Assembly (NCBI GenBank): GCA_001820675.1
Contig: MHQO01000020.1
Coordinates: forward strand, 12,913 to 22,705
Source: Candidatus Sungbacteria bacterium RIFCSPLOWO2_01_FULL_47_10
GTDB taxonomy: Bacteria > Patescibacteriota > Minisyncoccia > Sungbacterales > GWA2-42-14
Direction: 5' to 3'
DNA length: 9,793 bases
Made by a program: the position numbers and the translations under genes
Part shown: piece after piece, positions 6,695 through 9,793 of the stretch
Numbering within the stretch: position 1 is the stretch's first letter
Layout of the letters: the number at the start of each line of letters is the position of its first letter
Notes under the pieces: generated by a model
Seen by the model: the letters and a program-made list of their open reading frames with translations, nothing else
What the model was told of the DNA's origin: nothing
The model's database searches: none

Positions 6695-6712
6695 GGCCTA
6701 CCGAAGTAGGCC
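6690..6712 (-). terminator. UUCG-tetraloop intrinsic terminator containing a stop codon
   Basis: On the minus strand GGCCTAC, loop TTCG, GTAGGCC, then TTTTTCATTT. This is a perfect 7-bp stem closed as C(UUCG)G, the exceptionally stable tetraloop, with a five-T tract (complement of 6690-6694). The stop codon TAG (6698-6700) and the last codons of the upstream gene, encoding GLLR, lie inside the stem-loop. Confidence 0.9.
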
Positions 6713-7036
6713 AATCGATCGCACGAAACGATTGAGTTTCTTGGAAAGTTTTTCTTTACCCCAAAGGGATACAAGAGAATAAACCTGCTCGCCAGCAACA
6801 TTATACGCTGTATTGCAAACAACGACGACTCGGTAACCATCAGAATTCAATTGCCGGATCGTTTCAGACGGATTATTACGGAACGCATTGCAAAGCAATT
6901 CAAGCCCCTGATTCTTCAGTCGCTTATGTTCCCTGTCGACAGTGGTCGAATCAACATTTAAATCGTGGTCTGGATTCCAAAATTCGTTGTTAAAATAATC
7001 TCGAACGGGGTTGTAATTGCGAACGATTTCTATCAT
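6698..7036 (-). CDS. Hypothetical protein, 112 aa
   Basis: Cytoplasmic and soluble by appearance, with no signal or membrane segment. Features from the N-terminus: a polar, Asn/Asp-rich start (NYNPVRDYFNNEFWNPDHDL), a helix VDREHKRLKNQGLELLCNAF, a helix NPSETIRQLNSDGY, then a strand-rich part (YRVVVVCNTAYNV, YSLVSLWG) and a basic C-terminal helix (KEKLSKKLNRFVRSIG). I do not recognise a family. The start is set at ATG 7036 by a strong GGAGG ribosome binding site and a promoter just upstream. The frame is open for 67 more codons, but that part is low-quality and crosses the promoter. It has its own terminator, which overlaps its stop. The single-gene unit, with a better translation signal than the housekeeping genes, suggests acquired DNA. 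Confidence 0.75.
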   Translation of the reverse strand: MIEIVRNYNPVRDYFNNEFWNPDHDLNVDSTTVDREHKRLKNQGLELLCNAFRNNPSETIRQLNSDGYRVVVVCNTAYNVAGEQVYSLVSLWGKEKLSKKLNRFVRSIGLLR

Positions 7037-7042
7037 GGCACA

Positions 7043-7047
7043 CCTCC
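7043..7047 (-). promoter_or_regulatory. Strong Shine-Dalgarno site fixing the start of the 112-aa gene
   Basis: GGAGG (within CGGAGGTG) on the minus strand lies 6 bases before ATG 7036. It is the strongest ribosome binding site in the window and decides the start against the longer open frame reaching 7237. Confidence 0.8.
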
Positions 7048-7069
7048 GAAAAGAACGAATACTTATTGC

Positions 7070-7098
7070 AAGATAACAGGGCGTTGAGTTGAATGCAA
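7070..7098 (-). promoter_or_regulatory. Promoter of the 112-aa hypothetical gene
   Basis: Minus strand: TTGCAT (complement of 7093-7098), exactly 17 bases, then TATCTT (complement of 7070-7075), preceded by TGT to give an extended -10. Transcription should start near 7063, leaving a leader of about 27 bases that holds the GGAGG site. Confidence 0.6.
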
Positions 7099-7141
7099 GT
7101 CCGCATGATATTTTCAATATTTTAACCAATTTTGAGGAGAC

Positions 7142-7192
7142 ATGCCCGAGAGTTTGCTTAAAATAAAAAAATCTCCATGGGATGGGGAATAA
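7142..7192 (+). other. Possible 16-codon ORF resembling the start of the next gene
   Basis: ATG 7142 opens MPESLLKIKKSPWDGE and stops at TAA 7190. GAGGAG (7134-7139) lies only 2 bases upstream, probably too close to act as a normal ribosome site. The first 26 bases match the start of the gene at 7243 at 20 positions, including a shared TTAAAATAAA. It could be a leader peptide, a remnant of a duplicated gene start, or chance. Confidence 0.25.
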
Positions 7193-7197
7193 ACAGC

Positions 7198-7219
7198 AGT
7201 GCCACGGAAATGGATAAGA
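7198..7219 (+). repeat. Degenerate repeat copy E
   Basis: AGTGCCACGG (7198-7207) differs from copy B at one base of ten, and GGATAAGA (7212-7219) is identical to 6184-6191 in copy A, with a shorter spacer between. It sits in the gap between the divergent genes starting at 7036 and 7243. This is the weakest copy. Confidence 0.3.
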
Positions 7220-7242
7220 CGTATATGTATTAAACAAAAAAC

Positions 7243-7635
7243 ATGCCTGAAAGAGGGTTTAAAATAAATCGTGAGAATGAAGAAGGGCAGGAAAAGATTC
7301 ACCCCAATCTTTTAACGGATCTTGAATTTTGTTTAAAAGCAGTGGTTGAAATTGAAAAACAAATAAAGGGAACCGAAGTTGACCTCAAAGAACGCTTTGC
7401 GTTACGCAATAATATGTCTAACGCGCGCGCCGACCTTGAAGAACGAAGAGTGGCGCCCTCTTCAGATATGATGGAGAATTTTGTGAAAAGGACGGTGTCC
7501 GGGTTTCAGGGTTTAGGCGGTTTTAATCGCTATATTGTGTATGGCAACGGCGACATTGGTCTTTTGCGGTCACACTCCATAGGCCCCTGCGTCAGAAAAG
7601 CACAAGAACTTAATATTGAAACGCCAGAATTTTGA
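7243..7635 (+). CDS. Hypothetical protein, 130 aa
   Basis: No family recognised. The N-terminal half is hydrophilic and helical (LLTDLEFCLKAVVEIEKQIK, then VDLKERFALRNNMSNARADL), consistent with a helical hairpin or coiled coil at about residues 23-70. The C-terminal part is Gly/aromatic-rich (VSGFQGLGGFNRYIVYGNGD, then IGLLRSHSIGPCVRKAQELN). There is no membrane segment or signal peptide. ATG 7243 has no Shine-Dalgarno sequence and no clear promoter. An upstream ATG with a similar first 26 bases exists at 7142 but is followed by an early stop. The frame ends 15 bases after an EEP-family gene remnant begins, so the gene abuts decayed DNA. The length and amino-acid make-up favour a real gene, but less surely than for its neighbours. 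Confidence 0.55.
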   Translation: MPERGFKINRENEEGQEKIHPNLLTDLEFCLKAVVEIEKQIKGTEVDLKERFALRNNMSNARADLEERRVAPSSDMMENFVKRTVSGFQGLGGFNRYIVYGNGDIGLLRSHSIGPCVRKAQELNIETPEF

Positions 7636-7721
7636 GAAAAGATTATCAGGTGCTCGATTTTAAGGTATTACCAGACATTGTGTCAGACCACTCACCGCTC
7701 TATCTGGAATTTTCCTGTTAA
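7620..7721 (+). pseudogene. C-terminal remnant of an endonuclease/exonuclease/phosphatase (EEP) family gene
   Basis: The frame reads RKDYQVLDFKVLPDIVSDHS, then PLYLEFSC, stopping at TAA 7719-7721. It is open back only to 7620, where an in-frame TGA at 7617-7619 precedes it, and no start codon is present. The segment VLPDIVSDHSPLYLEF matches the C-terminal end of EEP-fold enzymes (exonuclease III/DNase I-like), whose SDHxP motif holds the last catalytic Asp-His pair. Everything before it in the domain is absent. A new gene or insertion upstream has probably replaced the rest. I base this on the motif and its position near a stop, not on a full-length match. Confidence 0.6.
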
Positions 7722-7737
7722 AATTGATCATCAAAAA

Positions 7738-7763
7738 GCGCCACGGGGCGTGAGGATAAAAAA
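7738..7763 (+). repeat. Degenerate repeat copy B
   Basis: GCGCCACGGGGCGTGAGGAT followed by an A-run matches copy A at 20 of 26 ungapped positions, and every difference is a transition. It lies between the EEP remnant and the promoter of the toxin-antitoxin pair. Confidence 0.45.
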
Positions 7764-7775
7764 GACCATTAAAAA

Positions 7776-7800
7776 CTCACGGGTTAAAAAAATTCTCACG
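7776..7800 (+). promoter_or_regulatory. Candidate operator repeats upstream of the toxin-antitoxin promoter
   Basis: CTCACG occurs at 7776-7781 and 7795-7800, 19 bases apart, with an inverted copy CGTGAG at 7749-7754 inside repeat B. The nearest copy ends 12 bases before the -35. Toxin-antitoxin operons are often autoregulated through such repeats, but no binding protein is identified. Confidence 0.3.
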
Positions 7801-7812
7801 TTCTCGCACTGC

Positions 7813-7841
7813 TTGTTTTGATGCGATTTTTGTGATATAAT
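7813..7841 (+). promoter_or_regulatory. Promoter of the toxin-antitoxin pair, predicted leaderless
   Basis: TTGTTT (7813-7818), exactly 17 bases, TATAAT (7836-7841), with TGA directly before it to form an extended -10. This is the best promoter in the window. Transcription should start about 7 bases after the -10, at 7847-7849, and the antitoxin ATG is 7849-7851, so the mRNA would have essentially no leader. Confidence 0.75.
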
Positions 7842-7848
7842 TGAGCAT

Positions 7849-8145
7849 ATGGGCAAGGTGAAACTGACCAAGAAACGCGTTCAACCGCAGGTTTCTACGC
7901 GAAAAAATATAAAGCCGATTCGGTTCCGGCAGTCTCTCTTCTGGGACGTTGATCCGAAAACCATAGACCCGAAAAAACACGCGCGCTATATCATCGAGCG
8001 CGTGCTTGACTTTGGCACCACTGAAGAAATTCGATGGCTTTTTGGACATTATTCCTCGGCACATATAAAAAAAATTTTGGATCTTCCGCGAAGCCCTATA
8101 CATGAAAAATCAAAGTCATTATGGTCTCTTCTTCAAGAAAAATAA
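7849..8145 (+). CDS. Putative antitoxin, FWD-motif small protein (DUF6922-like)
   Basis: A 98-aa protein, basic at its N-terminus (residues 3-27). The compact domain that follows has SLFWDVD (29-35), IDPKKHARYIIERVLDFGTT (39-58), EEIRWLFGHY (59-68) and KSLWSLL (89-95). An FWD motif followed by IIERVLxxGxxxxIxWL and a C-terminal W is how I recall the short DUF6922-type proteins often found just upstream of AbiEii-family nucleotidyltransferases. Here too the next gene is such an enzyme, and the frames overlap by 25 bases. I infer an antitoxin role from that pairing; the basic N-terminus might bind DNA for autoregulation. It starts at ATG 7849 right behind a strong promoter, with no ribosome binding site. 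Confidence 0.75.
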   Translation: MGKVKLTKKRVQPQVSTRKNIKPIRFRQSLFWDVDPKTIDPKKHARYIIERVLDFGTTEEIRWLFGHYSSAHIKKILDLPRSPIHEKSKSLWSLLQEK

Positions 8146-8804
8146 CGCCGAAAGTTTTGCATCTTGACAGACTCCCTCAGGCAACGCGAGAGGCGTTTTT
8201 ATCTTTTGCGTCGTTTGATTTTCTTAAATCACCGGGTTGGTATTTGGCGGGCGGGACTGCCTTATCGCTCCAGGTTGGTCACAGGCAGTCAGTTGATCTC
8301 GATTTTTTTCTTGAGAAAAAAAGTTTTCAGGAAACTCGCATCGAACGTATCCTTCTCGAAAAAGGTGAATGGGAGACTGTACTGAAGCAAAAAGGAACAT
8401 TATATGGAATTTTTAACGATGCAAAAGTTAGTTTTATCGCTTATCCTTTTTTTCGTCCTTCATCGTCGTTTTTTCAGTGCGGAACCGTGAAAATTATTCT
8501 TCCCGACGACATCGCCGCGATGAAGATTGTTGCCGTAAGCCAGCGCGGCAGAAAACGCGATTTTGTGGATTTGTATTGGTATTGCAATTATTGCGGTTTG
8601 CTTGACGAAACGATTCAACGGGCAATCTCGCAATACCCGGATCAAAAACGTAGTTTGCCGCATTTTTTAAAAAGCCTGGTATATTTTGCCGACGCCGAAG
8701 ACGATCCCATGCCGAAACTTTTTTTCAAAGCCGATTGGAAAACAGTAAAGGCGTATTTTCGGCGCGAGGTGCCGATTATCGCGCGGCGTCTTTTACGGTT
8801 GTAA
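8121..8804 (+). CDS. AbiEii/AbiGii-family nucleotidyltransferase toxin
   Basis: A 227-aa protein of the AbiEii (DUF1814-type) nucleotidyltransferase-fold family, the toxin half of type IV-like toxin-antitoxin and abortive-infection pairs. Some members (MenT type) add nucleotides to tRNA acceptor ends. The catalytic signature is intact: LAGGTALSLQ (GGT 44-46) followed by VDLDFF (D59, D61). Downstream are the family's conserved parts: LPDDIAAMKIVAVSQRG (127-143) and KRDFVDLYWY (145-154), with K135, R142, K145 and D147 as likely active-site support. A full-length C-terminal helical region follows, so it looks functional. ATG 8121 lies inside the antitoxin gene, so translation is probably coupled. 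The second Asp pair and K/D block argue against a degraded copy. Confidence 0.88.
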   Translation: MVSSSRKITPKVLHLDRLPQATREAFLSFASFDFLKSPGWYLAGGTALSLQVGHRQSVDLDFFLEKKSFQETRIERILLEKGEWETVLKQKGTLYGIFNDAKVSFIAYPFFRPSSSFFQCGTVKIILPDDIAAMKIVAVSQRGRKRDFVDLYWYCNYCGLLDETIQRAISQYPDQKRSLPHFLKSLVYFADAEDDPMPKLFFKADWKTVKAYFRREVPIIARRLLRL

Positions 8805-8812
8805 GCGGGGTC

Positions 8813-8873
8813 CCGTCGGAGTTTTACTGTGTCCACCCGAAGTCTTTGACGAAGGAGGAACAAAGGCCGACGG
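8813..8873. repeat. Inverted repeat enclosing dispersed repeat copy R2
   Basis: CCGTCGG (8813-8819) and CCGACGG (8867-8873) are perfect 7-bp inverted arms 47 bases apart, with copy R2 between them. They begin 8 bases after the toxin gene stop. A long structured element or the ends of a small inserted unit are both possible; there is no T-run for termination. Confidence 0.35.
8829..8861 (+). repeat. Short dispersed repeat, copy R2
   Basis: Contains GTCCACCCGAAG, TCTTTGA, CGAAGGAGG in that order and corresponds to R1 read on the opposite strand at 4401-4432. CGAAG occurs twice as a direct repeat within it. The GGAGG here has no start codon nearby, so it is unlikely to be a ribosome site. Confidence 0.5.
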
Positions 8874-8886
8874 CGGCAGAAAGAAG

Positions 8887-8892
8887 TATAAT
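8887..8892 (+). promoter_or_regulatory. Possible -10 element of the GHKL ATPase gene
   Basis: A perfect TATAAT lies 28 bases before ATG 8920, giving a start near 8899 and a 20-base leader. No recognisable -35 is found at 17 bases and there is no extended -10, so support is partial. Confidence 0.35.
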
Positions 8893-8919
8893 GTGTAACC
8901 GATAATTATTAAGAACGGA

Positions 8920-9793
8920 ATGAGGAACGAAACCCGCGTCAACTTAAAACATCTCCTTGAGGACATCCGCGACAGTTATTCAACGCCGATTGAAGAAGTT
9001 ATCATTACCGAACTTGTCGCAAATGCGCTTGATTCGAGGGCCATGCGTATCAGCTTTTTTACCGACAATGAGCAGGGAATTCTTCGGTGTGTTGATAATG
9101 GCCGCGGCATGCGCCGGCGGGATCTGAAAGAATATCATAATATTGCCGCGACAACAAAAGAACGTGGACATGGTATTGGATTTGCGGGAATTGGAGCAAA
9201 GCTTTCGCTCCTTGTCGCATCTCGAGTTACAACGGAAACGCATGGGCCGCGAAAGTCACAATCGGCTACAGAATGGCACCTTGAGGGCCCAACGCGGGCG
9301 CCGTGGAATTATATTAAATCTTCCGGATATATAGAATCTCCGCGCGGAACTGCGATTACACTTTTTCTTATTCACAAAGATTCGTCCTTGTCTGACGCCT
9401 CGTTCATTCAAAACACCATCCAGCATCATTTTTTTCCGCTTCTTGACACGCTCCTTAAAGACAGGATTCTTCGTTATATCTACCCGAAAGGAGTAGAATT
9501 TTTTGTGAATGATAAAAAAATTGACGAGTTCCATCCGCCTGTTCCGAATTTTGCCTTTCAAGTGAAGTTGGGCAAGGCGAGCCGCCGTCCCGTCGGGTTC
9601 GGATATATTATGCATCAAGACAATCTGCCGAATTTTATTCCTCATTTTCGCGGAATTATGGTGTCAACCTATGGAAAAACCATTCGTCAGGGATGGGAAT
9701 GGATCGGGCTCTTCCCAAAATCGCATGAAAAATTATATGGCGTTGTTGAAGTGCCCGGTCTTGCGGAAATTCTTACCACGAATAAATCCGATT
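8920..9793 (+). CDS. GHKL (Bergerat-fold) ATPase, N-terminal part; runs off the window
   Basis: An open frame of 291 codons from ATG 8920 to the window end with no stop. The ATP-binding fold is complete. N box: ELVANALDS (E31, N35, D38). G1 box: VDNGRGM (D59, G61, G63). A TTK then precedes the lid and G2 box GHGIGFAGIGAKLS (residues 83-96), with K94 as a likely phosphate contact. This matches HATPase_c_3-type Hsp90/MutL/MORC-like proteins rather than histidine kinases. Residues after about 120 are mixed alpha/beta and could be the transducer (S5-like) domain. The final visible part, FRGIMVSTYGKTIRQGWEWI, is not one I recognise. Proteins of this type occur in repair, chaperone and defence systems. 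It lies 115 bases downstream of the toxin gene on the same strand; the missing C-terminal half would decide its role. Confidence 0.85.
   Translation, partial: MRNETRVNLKHLLEDIRDSYSTPIEEVIITELVANALDSRAMRISFFTDNEQGILRCVDNGRGMRRRDLKEYHNIAATTKERGHGIGFAGIGAKLSLLVASRVTTETHGPRKSQSATEWHLEGPTRAPWNYIKSSGYIESPRGTAITLFLIHKDSSLSDASFIQNTIQHHFFPLLDTLLKDRILRYIYPKGVEFFVNDKKIDEFHPPVPNFAFQVKLGKASRRPVGFGYIMHQDNLPNFIPHFRGIMVSTYGKTIRQGWEWIGLFPKSHEKLYGVVEVPGLAEILTTNKSD

Noticed and set aside
6436..6840. 134-codon minus-strand open frame over the palindrome and repeats
   Set aside because: It overlaps the 112-aa gene and its terminator in another frame, has no ribosome site and no domain-like pattern.
7037..7237. 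N-terminal extension of the 112-aa minus-strand protein to 179 aa
   Set aside because: The GGAGG site and a 17-base-spaced promoter lie between 7043 and 7098, inside the extension, and the extra residues look like untranslated sequence.
6128..7848. Integron cassette array with attC sites
   Set aside because: The repeats lack the paired GTTRRRY/RYYYAAC core sites of attC, no integrase is in the window, and gene orientation is mixed.
1..9793. CRISPR array, tRNA or rRNA genes
   Set aside because: No regularly spaced near-identical repeats and no tRNA T-loop/acceptor pattern or rRNA segments were found by eye on either strand.

Overview
The window looks like a piece of a small-genome bacterium of the candidate phyla radiation (Patescibacteria, probably a Parcubacteria-like lineage). 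This is an inference. It rests on the gene content (tpiA-pgk beside a DedA protein, a divergent HIT-type galT, RecJ, and an AbiEii-type toxin with a short FWD-motif partner), on the absence of Shine-Dalgarno sequences before the housekeeping genes, and on GTG use and what appears to be leaderless initiation. No rRNA, tRNA, CRISPR array or insertion sequence was seen.

Positions 1-4110 are a compact plus-strand housekeeping block. It holds the tail of a family 2 glycosyltransferase, galT (sugar-nucleotide metabolism), a DedA/VTT membrane protein, tpiA and pgk (two lower-glycolysis enzymes). A 53-nt imperfect hairpin separates galT from dedA. tpiA has its own extended -10 promoter. A two-way terminator closes pgk against a convergent small membrane protein gene (minus strand, 4141-4326). 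recJ (4382-6127) is then read divergently from that gene. Its first 20 or so residues lie over a short dispersed repeat, so its start is uncertain.

Positions 6128-7848 are different in character: short genes of unknown function on both strands. The two minus-strand genes have strong Shine-Dalgarno sites and their own intrinsic terminators. One terminator has a UUCG tetraloop and contains the gene's stop codon. Between the genes lie five related degenerate repeats in one orientation, a 34-bp near-perfect palindrome, and the decayed C-terminal end of an endonuclease/exonuclease/phosphatase (EEP) family gene. It reads as an accessory or insertion region.

Positions 7849-8804 encode a probable toxin-antitoxin pair: a 98-aa FWD-motif protein overlapping an AbiEii-family nucleotidyltransferase. 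Its promoter is placed so that the mRNA should begin at or within a base or two of the first ATG. After a 115-nt gap containing a second copy of the recJ-start repeat, a GHKL (Bergerat-fold) ATPase begins at 8920 and runs off the window. The toxin pair and the ATPase suggest the edge of a defence or mobile island.
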